Part shown: in pieces, positions 24,697 to 35,535 of the stretch
Numbering within the stretch: position 1 is the stretch's first letter
Layout of the letters: the number at the start of each line of letters is the position of its first letter
Assembly: GCF_036898095.1 (NCBI RefSeq)
Contig: NC_090726.1
Span: forward strand, 36,409,460-36,473,459
Reading direction: 5' to 3'
Length of the DNA stretch: 64,000 nt
Source: Palaemon carinicauda
Lineage: Eukaryota; Arthropoda; Malacostraca; Decapoda; Palaemonidae
The notes under the pieces: model-generated
What the model was told of the DNA's origin: nothing
What the model saw: the letters and a program-made list of their open reading frames with translations, nothing else
The model's database searches: none
Position numbers and translations under genes: made by a program

Positions 24697-26330
24697 GTGG
24701 AGATGGAGCTTAACTCCACCCCGTTTTCCAGAATTCTTCCAACACTCCACCTCCTTGTTGGAAGAATATACCTCAGAACTCTTGAACAAGAAGGTAATAA
24801 AGAAAGCGAGGACCATCAAGTTCCAGGGAAGGCTGTTTTGTGTTCCCAAGAAAGACTTGAACATAGAGTCATTCTAGACTTGTCTCCACTCAACAAGTTC
24901 ATCGAGAACAACAAGTTCCGGATGCTTACTTTGCAACACATAAGGACCCTTCTGCCAAAAGGGCCGTACACGGTCTCAATAGACCTAGCAGATGCTTACT
25001 GGCATCTCCCGATGAGTCACCCTTTCTCCTCCTACCTAGGATTCAAACTACAGAAGAAGTTTGTCTTCAGAGGAATGCCCTTCGGACTGAACACAGCCCC
25101 AAGGATATTCACAAAGCTAGCAGACACAATCGTCCAACAGCTACACACCAAAGGAGTTCAAGTGATAGCATATCCAGACAATTGGTTGGTACGGGCAGCA
25201 TCCAAGACTACTTGTCTGCAAGCAGCCAACAAGGTGATCCAGTTTTTGGAACACCTGGGCTTCAAGATCAATCACAAGAAGTCTCGTTTCTCTCCAGCTC
25301 AACAGTTCCAGTCGCTAGGAATCCAATGGAACTTAAAGTCACACCACCTCTCCATTCCATCCAAAAAGAGGAGAGAAATAGCGGGATCTGTCAGGAGACT
25401 AATCCGTCACAAGAGGATTTCAAGACGCCAACAAGAAAGAGTACTGGGCTTTCTCTCCAGTTTGCAGCAGTGACAGACCCTGTGCTAAAGGCACGTCTGA
25501 AAGATGCGTCAGGAGTCTGGAGGAAATACGCATCAAACGCTCGAAGATATCAACTAAGGTTGGAGCCAACCTTGTTGCGCACACAGTTAAGGCCATGGTC
25601 AACAGCCAAGAGCCTAGCACGGACAATTCCCCTGCAACCACCACAACCATCAGTGGTGATACACACGGATGCCTCCTTGGAAGGATGGGGAGGCCATTCT
25701 CACGACAAAAAAGTGCAAGGGAATTGGTCGCACCAGTTCAAAACTTTTCATATCAAGATTTTGGAAGCTATGGCAGTTTACCTGACTTTGGAGAGACTAT
25801 CCCCTCACAGATCAATCCACATCAGATTGGTCCTGGTCAATGAGGTGATAGTAAAGTGTCTAAATTGACAAGGCTCGAGATCACCCCACATCAACCATGT
25901 GATGTTAGCCATCTTCTACCTGGCAAGTAGGAAGGGATGGCACCAATCAGCAGTCACCTATAAGGGTTATGCAATGTGACGGCGGACGCTCTGTCCAGGC
26001 GAAAGCCCATGGAGACAGAATGGTCCCTGGACGCAGACTCATTCTCCTTCATCTCGGAAAAAGTCCTGGAACTGCAGATCAACCTCTTCGCAAAAAGCGA
26101 CAACAAGAAACTATCTCGTTACACAGCCCCTTATACGGACCCTCAAGCAGAAGTGATGGATGCCATGTCTCTCGACTGGAACAGATGGAATCGCATTTAC
26201 CTGTTTCCACCAATCAATCTCCTGCTAAGAGTCCTCGACAAGCTAAGATCCTGCAGAGGGACAGCAGCAGTAGTAGCCCCCAAGTGGCCCAAAAGCAATT
26301 GGTTCCCTCTAGTCCTAGAGCTGAAACTGA
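24697..26330 (+). pseudogene. DIRS copy A RT / RNase H / Dam-like ORF, frameshifted, mutated active site
   Basis: The RT is open from 24697 to 25473 with LDLSPLNKFI, motif A (VSIDLADAYWHLPM) and motif B (FRGMPFGLNTAPRIFTKLAD). The catalytic YLDD is changed to YPDN near 25172, so this RT cannot be active. RNase H starts near 25650 in another frame (VIHTDASLEGWGGH). In a third frame follow ADALSRRKPMETEWSLD near 25980 and the Dam-like block (INLFAKSDNKKL, AMSLDWNRWN, AVVAPKWPKSNWFPL) to about 26330. At least two frameshifts separate the domains. Confidence 0.78.
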
Positions 26331-26399
26331 AGCTGTTTCCTCTGCCGAATCCAGTGCTGTCTTGCTGTCTCAACTGGTCCAGAAGTCGACTGTCTACAC

Positions 26400-27373
26400 T
26401 TCATCCTCGAGAACCAGCAACCTACATCATGATTTTCTAGCCCTAGCAGCGAACAAAAAGTTTGGAATCTCGAAGGATAAAGCTGACTTCATCAAGGAGT
26501 ACAAGTCAAGTTTGAATAGGAGACAATACGAATCGTCATGGAAGAAATGGGTGTCCTTTGTGAAAGCGAGGAAACCGACAGAGATATCGATAGATTTCTG
26601 TCTTGCATTCTTCTACACCTACACGAACAAGGCCTGGCCTCTACTACAATTACCTCTTGTAAATCTGCCTTGGCTAGACCACTTCTTTACGCTTTTGAGG
26701 TGGACTTCTCTGGTGAAATCTTTAATAAGATACCGAAAGCATGCGCTAGACTCAAGCCAGCAGCCCCACCAAAGCCCAAGACAAAGTCTTGCAGTATGCT
26801 TCAAACCTAGACAATGAGGACTGTACTCCAAAGGATTTAACACAGAGTCATTTTTCTGTTTGCAATAGCCTCAGAGGCTAGAGTTAGTGAAATAGTGGCC
26901 TTATTCAGTTCTTAGATTCAGGAGAACTGAACCTTTTTCCTGATCCTGCCTTTCTTGCCAAGAACGAGCTACCCACCAAGAGGTGGGGTCCTTGGAAAAT
27001 CTGCCCATTGAAGGAAGATGCCTCTCTGTGCCCAGTAGAGTGTCTTAAGCTCTATCTTCGAAGAACTACAAACTTCAAGGGAGGACAGCTCTTCAGAGGT
27101 GAAACTTCAGGATCAAACCTATCTTTAAGACAACTGAGTGCGAAGCTCACCTACTTTTTTCGCAGAGCGGATCCTGACAGCACATCCGCAGGTCACGATC
27201 AGAGGAAAGTTGCTTCTTCGTTGAACTTCTTCCAACATATGGACTTTGAAAGACTCCGCTCATACACTGGGTGGAGATCATCCAGGGTCTTCTACAAACA
27301 TTATGCGAAGCAAGTACACGAAATAAAACACTTTGTGGTGGCGGCAGGTAGCGTCATTAAACCCGTCGTCTAG
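26400..27373 (+). pseudogene. Tyrosine recombinase of DIRS copy A, broken
   Basis: The core-binding half (KKFGISKDKADFIKEYKS, YESSWKKWVSFVK) reads near 26455-26640 and shifts frame near 26620 (LASTTITSCKSALARPLLY). The catalytic half contains box-1 Arg in SEARVSEIVALF near 26870, and then, in the open frame 27008-27373, HDQRK (H-x-x-R), GW and the nucleophile in VFYKHY. All visible signature residues (R, H-x-x-R, W, Y) remain; only frameshifts and a stop near 26910 inactivate it. Family role: integrates the DIRS DNA circle without an integrase. The ORF ends at 27373, followed by the 3' UTR. Confidence 0.75.
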
Positions 27374-28166
27374 CGCTGCGATGAACAGTGGACAGTTTTG
27401 GGACTTTACAATGCATCGGGTGCATGGGTATACATACCTTCTAGTGCAGATCACAGCTATGATTAACATACTGTTCTATGTAGGTGCATATCAGACCAAT
27501 ACACCAGTGCCGAGTGAATGTTTGCGTCACAGTGTTTATGCATTACCGAACATCTGACCATGTCAGATAGATTTGGATTCACATCTCCATTGAGTGGCGT
27601 TATTCCAACAATGTATTTATATATTTTTTCTACAGGAGAAAATATGGACTTTGAGGTGTTGTAATGCTGGATCAGATTCATACTTTGTTGTAACTACATT
27701 TGATAAATTAGTTGTATAATAATATACTTAAAACCTATTCGCATCTTATTACTGCTCCCTCCGTTATAAGCCAATAAAATACACTAGAGTTTTATTCAAT
27801 CCCTGTATAGGGCTTGTATCCTGAAATCACAATAATGATTTCTGGAGGAAAGAAACTTACACTCTCAAGGCAAGTAAAAAAGGTAGGCTTCAAAGTTTTC
27901 CCTTTTGGTTCCAACGGAAATACAAACCTTGAATCCTTATTGTCGAAATCGACATTTTCTCTGCTGGGGGCAGGAAGCACTAAACCAGCTCCAGGTTTAG
28001 TGGAAATGACATCTCTTGAATTTCATATACAGTATAGGTCTAGTAGACTAGATATGGAAATTCACTCAAGGTGGAAGGCACATACACAAACCCACAGCTA
28101 ATAGTAATTTCAAGACAATTCTCTAGTATACTTCCATCAGGACGACATGACTAGAGCCCAAAAAAC
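27374..28166 (+). other. 3' UTR and 3' inverted terminus of DIRS copy A
   Basis: Non-coding, similar in layout to the 3' tails of B (31257-30435) and C (29454-28635): a CCCTGCAGG-like GCTGGGGGCAGGAAGCAC segment near 27960 and the terminal TTCCATCAGGACGACATG. Confidence 0.65.
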
Positions 28167-28634
28167 GGATTTTGAAGCGAAGCGAAAATTTTATTTTTGG
28201 GTGGGATGGCCATGTCGTCCTGATGGAAGGTTCCTATAGGTAGCTTTCTAAGGGATATTTGGCTACAGTGATATTCCCAGAGAAATGACCATTTAGCTCT
28301 CCAGAATTCTAACTCCTGGCACGAATATCCTTAAAAATTTTTCTTAAGGATATCACATAATATCAGGGGATGTATATCTTGATACAACACGTTGCAATCT
28401 TCACCCGGAATAGCGTTTTCGTTTCGAGGGGGAAGAGTGGCAAAAACAGAAGGGGAGCCGTTATCAAGGTTACCCTTCCTCCCGTACTGTTGTAGCATTG
28501 AGCATGGTGCTACAGATATAGTAGTTTCGGGAGGGATCTTGCCTGAACCTTTTCTATGGAAAAGAAGGTCAGGTCCATCAGGACGACATGGCCATCTCAC
28601 CCAAAAATAGATTTTTTGCTTCGCTTTAAAATCC
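28167..28634 (+). mobile_element. Inverted-repeat non-autonomous element, copy 1 (468 bp)
   Basis: Ends are GGATTTTGAAGCGAAGCG on the left and CTTCGCTTTAAAATCC on the right, and the inversion continues through TTTTTGGGTG...GGCCATGTCGTCCTGATGGA (about 60 bp arms). The left interior equals the DIRS 5' end, including the hairpin near 28322-28352. It sits exactly between the 3' end of copy A and the 3' end of copy C. Confidence 0.8.
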
Positions 28635-29454
28635 ATTTTTTGGGCTCAAGCCATGTCGTCCTGATGGAAGTTTACCAGAGAATTACTAGAAAGTACTGTA
28701 TCTGTGGATTTTCATAGGTGCCTTGACCTTGGGACAAATCTTTTCTATGGTCATCCGGACCATTGAGACATATGACGTTACCGTTATACGTCATTACCAC
28801 TAATCATGGACAATGTTAGGGCTTCCTGCCCCCTGCAGGGAAGAGTCATACTAGACAGTAGAAAAGGGGTCCCAAGGTTTCCATATATTGTAGGGACAAA
28901 CATAGTATCAACTAGATACACAAAAGTTTCACGGTTTGTATATATTGTCGGAACAATAAGTATCAACTACAGTAGCCTATATCCATTGTTTGTAAGCTTA
29001 AAATAATATGAGGTTTACTTAGGTAAATAAGTAAGAGAACTCTGGCTATATTTATTGTGCTAATCGTGGGGCGAAATAAGACGCAATTACACTTAAATAA
29101 ACATTTATTTACGATAAATGAATAAATAGAATAACAAGTGTAACATATTACGGGAATTATACATACAACTTTATACAGAAAAGTTTTCTACCTGAAAGGG
29201 AAGAAATGATTAGTTCCACTATAAAATTTGAAAATTCGATAAAATTTTCCAATATAATTTTCTGTAAATGTATATTATCAACACTGTGTACAATACACAC
29301 GGCACAAGTGTTATCTGTATATTTCTACACCTGAGGTTTTGAACACTTTTAGTTTCACCATGGTGACACTCACTTAAAAGGTATTGCACTGGAAAGTGTC
29401 AACACCTTTTCACCCTAATTAATAGTCCCAATCAATTCACTTTTCATCGCAGTA
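28635..29454 (-). other. 3' UTR and 3' inverted terminus of DIRS copy C
   Basis: Tail similar to that of copy B (30435-31257): shared GACGTATAATGGTAACGTCA-type and CCCTGCAGGGGGCAGGAAGC segments. It ends in TTCCATCAGGACGACATGG and AGCCCAAAAAAT. Confidence 0.7.
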
Positions 29455-29937
29455 CTAGACGACAGGTTTTAATACACTACCTGCCGGCACCACATAATGC
29501 TTCAGTTAGTGCATTTGCTTCACATAATGCTTGTAGAACACTCTGGATGACTTCCATCCAGTATATGAGCGAAGACGCTCAAAGTCCATATACTGAAAAA
29601 AGTTCAGCGATGAAGAAATTTTCCTTGGATCATGACCTGCGTGTACTTTCAGGATCCTGATGTTTCTCCTTTTAAGACCTGTCCTCCCCTGAAGTCTGAA
29701 GTTCTTTGAAGATAGACGTTTAGACATTCTACTAGACACAGAGAGACATCTTCCTTCAGAGGGCAGATTCTCCAGGGACCCCATCTCTTAGTGGGTAGCT
29801 CGTTCTTGGCGAGAAAAGTTGGGTCATGAAAAAGATTCAGTTCCCGCACTTCTGTGAACTGAATATGGCCCTCGTTTCTGAATAAGGCTACAATTTCACT
29901 AACTCTAGCCCCAGAGGCTATAGCGAACAGGAAAAAT
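29455..29937 (-). pseudogene. Catalytic half of the recombinase of DIRS copy C
   Basis: Reads RVSEIVALF near 29900, then PTFLAKNELPTKRWGPW, an ECLNVYLQRTSDFRGGQ segment, then AGHDPRKISSSLNFF (H-x-x-R) and the W and Tyr residues in SYTGWKSSRVFYKHY near 29540. The signature residues are intact, but a frameshift near 29650-29780 and an in-frame stop after KQMH break it. It is the downstream exon-like half of the gene whose N-half ends at 44987. Confidence 0.72.
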
Positions 29938-30434
29938 GGATTTTGAGCGAAGCAAAAACCTATTTTTGGGTGAGATAGCCATGTCGTCCTGATGGAAGGT
30001 TCTTATAAGTAGCTTCCTAGGGTATATTTGACTACAGTGATATTCCCAGAGAATTTACCTTTAGGTCTCCAGAATTCTAACTCCTGGCGCAAATATCCTT
30101 AAAATTTCTCCTAAGGATATCGCATAAATCAGGGGACGTATATCTTGATACGACACAGCAATCTTCACCCCGAATAGCATTTTCGCTTTGAGGGGCAAAG
30201 TGGCAAATTTTGAAGGGGAGCCGATATCAAAGTTACCCTTCTTCCCTTACTACTTTGAGTATTAAGATGGCGCTGTACGTCGCCGCCATGTTTATTCCTT
30301 GCAGCGTTGAGCAAGGTGCTACAGATATAGTAGTTTCGGGAGGGATCCTGCCAAGGCCTTTTCTATAGAAAATAAGGGCGGGTCCATATCGGCTATCTCA
30401 CCCAAAAATAGATTTTTCACTTCACTCAAAATCC
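29938..30434 (+). mobile_element. Inverted-repeat non-autonomous element, copy 2 (497 bp)
   Basis: Same arms (GGATTTTGAGCGAAGC... and ...CACTTCACTCAAAATCC) and interior as the element at 28167. It lies between the broken recombinase of copy C (left) and the 3' end of copy B (right). Its right arm has lost part of the GGACGACATGG block. Confidence 0.78.
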
Positions 30435-31257
30435 GTTTTTTGGGCTCAGGCCATGTCGTCCTTATGGAAGGTTACCAGAGAATTATTTAGAAAGTACTGT
30501 ATCTGTGGATTTTCCAAATGTGCCTTAACCTCAGGATAATTTTTCCTTGGTCATCCAGACCATAGAGACATATGACGTTACCATTATACGTCATTACTGC
30601 CAATCATAAATCATGTTAGTGCTTCCTGCCCCCTGCAAGGAAGAGTCATACTAGACTTGGGAAAGAGTCTCGAGGTTTGCATATACCGTATGAGCAAACA
30701 TAGCATCAAGAGCATACAGATCTCGCCGTATGCGTAGCCAGGTAAAGGTTGTACTGTACTCTTATAAGAACAAAGGTATGAACTATATATCTTGTTCATA
30801 TATACATATGCAGATTATTAAAGTAAAATAATACTCTAGCATATCTTTATTGAAATTAATTTTGGAGCGAAATAAGACGCAAATACCCGTCAAGTATTTA
30901 TTGGTAATAAATAACCAGCAAAATCAACATACATAACAATGTTAATAAATGCAATAAGAAACATGTTTTACAATCAAGACCCAAAAATGTTTATTTCACC
31001 TGAAAGGGAAAAAATGTTAGGGCCACAAAAAAACTGAAAATTTAAATTTTCTAATTTGCATTTCTGTGATATTGATTGTCTCTTCACACTGTAAGAACAC
31101 ACGGCACAAGTGTTGTCTCTATGTTTCTTCACCTTAATAACTAGAACAGTCCATAGTGCCACCTTGGTGACACTTATCTTAAAGTATTGCACTGTGAAGT
31201 GTCAACACTTTCACCCATTCTTTGACAGTCCCAATCAATTCACTGTTCCTCGCAGCG
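30435..31257 (-). other. 3' UTR and 3' inverted terminus of DIRS copy B
   Basis: Non-coding tail from the recombinase stop (31258) to the terminal block TTCCATAAGGACGACATGG with AGCCCAAAAAAC. It contains the GGAAGAGTCATACTAGAC and GCAGGGGGCAGGAAGCAC landmarks shared with copy C. Confidence 0.7.
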
Positions 31258-32150
31258 CTAGAAGACACGTTTTAGGACACTACCTGCTGCCACCACAAAG
31301 CGTTTCAACTCTTGCACTTGCTTCGCGTAGTGTTTAAAAAACCTCTGGATAACTTCCATCCCTTAGTTGTTTTAGGGATAGGTTTGACCCCGAGGTTTCT
31401 CCTTTAAAGAGCTGTCCTCCCCTGAAGTCTGAAGTTCTACGAAGATACACCTTTAGACACTACACTGGACACAGCGAGATATCTTCCTTCAGAGGGCAGA
31501 TTCTCCAGGGACCCCACCTTTTGGTAGGTAGCTCGTTCTTGGCGAGAAAAGTTGGGTCAGGAAAGAGATTCAGTTCTCCCACTTCTGTGAACTGAGTATG
31601 GCTCTCATCTCTGGAAAGGGCCACTATTTCACTAACTTTGGTCCCCGAGGCTAGACCAAACAATAATATAACTTTCTGGGTTAAGTCTTTCAGAGAGCAA
31701 TCCTCATTGTTCACTGTTGAAGCAAAGTGTAGGACCTTATCCAAGGACCATGAGATGGGCTTCGGAGGTGCTGCAGGTCTAAGTCTAGCACAAGCCGGAT
31801 CTTGTTAAAGATTTCGTTTGACAAGTCTACTTGGAAGGCATAGAGCAGAGGTCTAGTCAAGGCTGATTTACACGTTATCGTACTGGCAGCTAAACCTTGT
31901 TTATGAAGGTGGATACAGAAGGATAAACAGAAATATATCTTTTGGTCCTTTTGCCTTGACGAAAGCAACCCACTTCTAACAAGATGACTCAAATTGTCTT
32001 CTATAGACTTAGACTTATATTCTTCTAAGAAGTCTATACTGTCTCTTGAGATCCCAAACCTTTTCTTTACTGCTAAGGCGAGAAAATCATGAGATGAAGG
32101 TTTTGGGTTTTCTGTGATGAAGCAAAGACAGTCGACTTCTGTACTTGTTG
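31258..32150 (-). pseudogene. Tyrosine recombinase of DIRS copy B, catalytic core deleted
   Basis: The N-half (SHDFLALAVKKRFGISRDS, IDFLEEYKSKS) is followed by SKSALTRPLLYAFQVDL-like sequence, LTQKVILLFGLASGTKVSEIVAL near 31700-31630 and PTFLAKNELPTKRWGPW near 31530. The box-1 Arg is changed to Lys (TKVSE). Between a LFKGETSG-like segment near 31400 and FFKHYAKQVQEL near 31345 about 130 bp are missing. That gap removes the H-x-x-R motif and the GW residue, though the terminal Tyr region remains. It cannot be active. The stop is at 31258. Confidence 0.72.
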
Positions 32151-32902
32151 AGTCAGTTCTGGGTCTGGCAGAGGGACCACCCTCAGCTTCAGTTCCAATT
32201 CTAGAGGGAACCAATTGCTCTTTGGCCACTTGGGAGCCACTAGAGCTGCCGATCCCTGGAAGGATCTCAAGCTTGTTGAGGACCTTCATTAAGAGGTTGG
32301 TTGGAGGGAACAGGTAAATCCAGTTCCATCTGTTCCAGTCGAAGGACATGGCGTCCACCGCTTACGCTAGAGGGTCCTTGTATGGGGCCACATAACGAGG
32401 TAGCTTCTTCTTGTCGCTCGTCATGAAGAGGTCGATCTGCAGTTCTGGGACTTGACGTAAGATGAAGGAGAATGATCCTACGTCTAGGGACCATTCTGAC
32501 TCTATTGGCGTGAGCCTGGATAGAGCGTCCGCTGTCACATTGCGGAACCCTTGAAGGTGAACTGCTGATAAATGCCATCTCTTCTTTTCCGCTAGGCGGA
32601 AGATGGCCAACATCACTTGGTTGATTTGGGGTGATCTCGAACCTTGACGATTCAAACATCTCATTATCACCTCGCTGTCCAGCATCAGTCTTATGTGGAC
32701 TGAATGGTGAGGGGACAATTTCTTCAGCGTGAGAAAGACTGCCATGGATTCCAAAACGTTGATGTGGAAGGTCTGGAATAGAGAAGACCAAGTCCCTTGG
32801 ACTTTCTGTTGGTGAGAGTGATCTCCCCATCCTTCCTTTGATGCGTCCGTATAGATGATGACTGAAGGTAGAGGTGGTTGCAAGGGCACGGACCTCTTCA
32901 GG
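32150..32902 (-). pseudogene. RNase H and Dam-like region of DIRS copy B
   Basis: RNase H starts near 32860 with IIYTDASKEGWGDHS. HINVLESMAVFLTLKK and SEVIMRCLNRQGSRSP follow, then NVTADALSRLTPIESEW near 32530 and the Dam-like block (QIDLFMTSDKKKLPRY, AMSFDWNRWN, APKWPKSNWFPL) to about 32200. A frameshift near 32360 separates RNase H from the Dam block. The upstream RT half is displaced to 39392-40226 by the LINE. Confidence 0.75.
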
Positions 32903-32915
32903 TTCTTGGCCTTCA
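32903..32915. repeat. Target-site duplication, left copy
   Basis: TTCTTGGCCTTCA flanks the LINE at this side and recurs at 39379-39391. Copy C has the same uninterrupted DIRS sequence once (near 46229), which proves the insertion site. Confidence 0.85.
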
Positions 32916-33730
32916 CCCTCTTAATGAGAGAATGCCTTGATGAAGTCATTAAGCTTCAGCACGGCATTTCATTCCCGTGCTGAAACTTGGTGACGGGCAA
33001 GAGGGCTCTCGAACTTGGGGAAATTGCTCCCCCAGTTCGAATCTAAATTTCTCTCTTTTACCTTTTTCTTTTTCTCAATACTACTTCGACCTTATCCTAA
33101 TTTCACAAACTTTCTTTAGTCTTGCTTTCCAAACTCTATGAGAAAAATTTCCCTCATTATATGTGTATATATTATGTACATATATATTTATTTTTTTTTT
33201 TTTTTTCTTTTCTCCTATGGCTTGGATGTTTTTACATCCATTGTAGCCCCGGCGGGGATGTTCATACATCCTTTATTGCTGCCTGCTTTGATGAGTGGGA
33301 GGAGGTATCACGGTTGGGAGGTGTTTGCATTCAAAGCTATATATGAGAGTATTGGATGATTTCAGCCATCCCGAAGATGGTTTGGACCTTTTTGGCGGAA
33401 CTATTCTCAAGTGTTGGGTCTTCGGAATCCAGGGGGATCCAACGCTTGGGGTAGGACTCTCGGCTTTTGGCCGGAAGCCCGTCATTATAGATATGGGGAG
33501 GATGATTCCATAATTTCTTGGTCTCAGTCCTAACAGGCGGGTTCAGCTTACACCTGTGCCTCTATATCTGTTTTGATGCTATCCTTCGGGTAGGGTATGG
33601 AGTGGACCATCTGGGAAGTATACTCTCATTGTGCCGATAGTGGAGAGTGCAAATTTCCTTTCCGACGCGTGATGGCCTAACATTCTCGAGCAGGTACATC
33701 AAACTAACTCTTTTCCCTCTCTTTAGTATA

Positions 33731-35521
33731 ATGGATTCTTTAAGGAATGAACCCCCATCCCCTGGATACGCTGACTCTCCCCCGGCACTGTTGACGACCT
33801 CTGCTAATGTGATAAGGGATAGCTCTGTTGATGACCTCGGAACGGGAAAGGACCATTCTACTGATATTTCTAAATCGAGTAATTTGGGTAACACGAGGAA
33901 ACTTCGAATCCTCCATGTTACACAAATTTCAATAGAAACAAATTATGATGATCTATGTAAAGCATTTGAATGCTATGGATGCATAAAAGAAATAAGGATG
34001 AAACTTGAAGCTGAAACTTGGGATTCATGGATATCTTATAGTAGTTATGACGAAGCATTTAGTGCAATAAGTAATTTGAATAATATTAAAATTAATAACT
34101 TGAATGTCGCGGCTGCTCTCTGCGATAAGGTACCAAAAGATTTAGATGTGTACAGGCCTGCCGATTGGTTGGAAAAAGGCGCAGATTTAGTCATGCCCTC
34201 CCAGAGAAATCCAAAACCACCAATGTGGCTTATAGCTGAATCAAAGGGGGTTACAGGGAATTATTTTAAAATATGCAAATTGATTCAGAAAAAAGTAGGA
34301 ACTATTGCACCAGGCGATATATCTCGTTTCGGTAAAAATAGTTTCCTTATCCATGCCAAATCCAGTACACAGTCGGTAATATTGTCCAATATGAAAATAA
34401 ATAATGATGACATTAAGTTAGATGTCAAACCCCACCTAAATTTTAGCTACGGAAGGGGCGTAGTTTTTAACAGAGATCTATATGATTTTACAGAGGAGGA
34501 GATACTGGCCATGTGTCCATTAAATGTATGGAAAGTTCATAAAGTCCCAGGTACATCAATGATAATCCTTACGTTCAAGGATGCTGATGTACCTTTTCAT
34601 ATTATTATCGAGAACGAGAGGATTAAAGTAAGACCCTTCAAGCAGAAGCCATTGCAATGCTTTAATTGTTTTAAATTTGGGCACCCGTCCAAAGTTTGCA
34701 AAAATGAGAAGATGTGTGGTATTTGCTCCAAATCTTACCATGGAGAGTGTGCACTTGGAGCCAGGTGTTTAAATTGCAGCTCGAATCACAAATCCACAGA
34801 CAAGATCTGCGAGCTATATAAGTTGGAGGAAGCTGCCCTCAACAAATCAAACTTAGAACACATAAGTGTGACCCATGCCAAAAGACTATTAAATAAATCA
34901 AATACATATGCTAAGGCATTAAAGTCAAACCAACCTAGCACTGCCAATAGCTCAAAAAAAAGTATACTATCTGACAAAATGTCAAATAACGAGGTAACCT
35001 TATCACCTCCTGAGGCTTTACCACGGTGTATTAACACTAGGTCATTGCCCATTGCTGTACAGCCTTCAGCCGCCATTACAAAAAGTAATACAAACCTCTC
35101 TCAGGCCATGTCCTTGCCTGATCTGATGGAGGTTCCACTTAAGACTAACTTACCTGATGCACCTGTTGTGGGAAAGGTGCAAAAACCTCGAATCCCACCA
35201 TCTATTAATCGCAAAAGAGAGAGACCTCCATCTCTCTCTCCACCCTCCATTAGAAACGTTAAGGTTATGACATCAAATAAATTTGATGTTTTGTCTGTTG
35301 ATGTTTCTAATGAACCAGAAGATGGACTGAATAAATCAGAAATTCAAGTTGAGGTCCACCATCCACCTCAACAAATAGATAAAAAGAATACAAAGAAAAT
35401 CACCAACGTTAAACCCAACATAACAAGACCACCTCTGAAGAAACCTACTGGTAATAATGTTACATTAAAAACTTCTAATGGGAAGACCTCATCCAAGATG
35501 TCTTCCAGAAATAATCCATAG
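33731..35521 (+). CDS. ORF1 (gag-like, CCHC zinc knuckles) of the I-like LINE
   Basis: A 596-residue ORF from the Met at 33731; an earlier in-frame ATG at 33647 would add 28 residues, but the later one follows the pyrimidine-rich leader directly. An RRM-like N-half (ILHVTQISIETNYDDLCKAF, then ECYGCIKEIRM) is followed by a region like the PRE_C2HC domain. Then come tandem Cys-rich knuckles near residues 312-365: C-x2-C-x4-H-x4-C, then C-x2-C-x4-H-x4-C and a further C-x2-C-x4-H-x4-C (NCSSNHKSTDKIC). The C-terminus is Ser/Pro/Lys-rich. Role in the family: an RNA-binding nucleoprotein of the retrotransposition particle. Intact. It lies 14 bp upstream of ORF2. Confidence 0.85.
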   Translation: MDSLRNEPPSPGYADSPPALLTTSANVIRDSSVDDLGTGKDHSTDISKSSNLGNTRKLRILHVTQISIETNYDDLCKAFECYGCIKEIRMKLEAETWDSWISYSSYDEAFSAISNLNNIKINNLNVAAALCDKVPKDLDVYRPADWLEKGADLVMPSQRNPKPPMWLIAESKGVTGNYFKICKLIQKKVGTIAPGDISRFGKNSFLIHAKSSTQSVILSNMKINNDDIKLDVKPHLNFSYGRGVVFNRDLYDFTEEEILAMCPLNVWKVHKVPGTSMIILTFKDADVPFHIIIENERIKVRPFKQKPLQCFNCFKFGHPSKVCKNEKMCGICSKSYHGECALGARCLNCSSNHKSTDKICELYKLEEAALNKSNLEHISVTHAKRLLNKSNTYAKALKSNQPSTANSSKKSILSDKMSNNEVTLSPPEALPRCINTRSLPIAVQPSAAITKSNTNLSQAMSLPDLMEVPLKTNLPDAPVVGKVQKPRIPPSINRKRERPPSLSPPSIRNVKVMTSNKFDVLSVDVSNEPEDGLNKSEIQVEVHHPPQQIDKKNTKKITNVKPNITRPPLKKPTGNNVTLKTSNGKTSSKMSSRNNP

Positions 35522-35535
35522 TTTTCTCCTCCATT

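Larger units (their letters stand above)
22139..28166 (+). mobile_element. DIRS-like retrotransposon copy A, 5'-truncated
   Basis: Order on the plus strand: leader, gag-like ORF, RT, RNase H, Dam-like region, tyrosine recombinase, and an 800 bp 3' UTR ending with TTCCATCAGGACGACATG and AGCCCAAAAAAC. That tip is the inverted repeat found at the ends of copies B and C. This combination (RT plus tyrosine recombinase, no integrase, inverted termini) defines DIRS elements. The 5' inverted repeat is missing, because the leader starts abruptly at 22139 after a CT tract. All ORFs are broken, so the copy is inactive. Its 3' end touches an inverted-repeat element at 28167. Confidence 0.85.

Noticed and set aside
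23040..27373. LTR retrotransposon or retroviral assignment for copy A
   Set aside because: There is no integrase, protease or LTR; a tyrosine recombinase and inverted termini fit DIRS.
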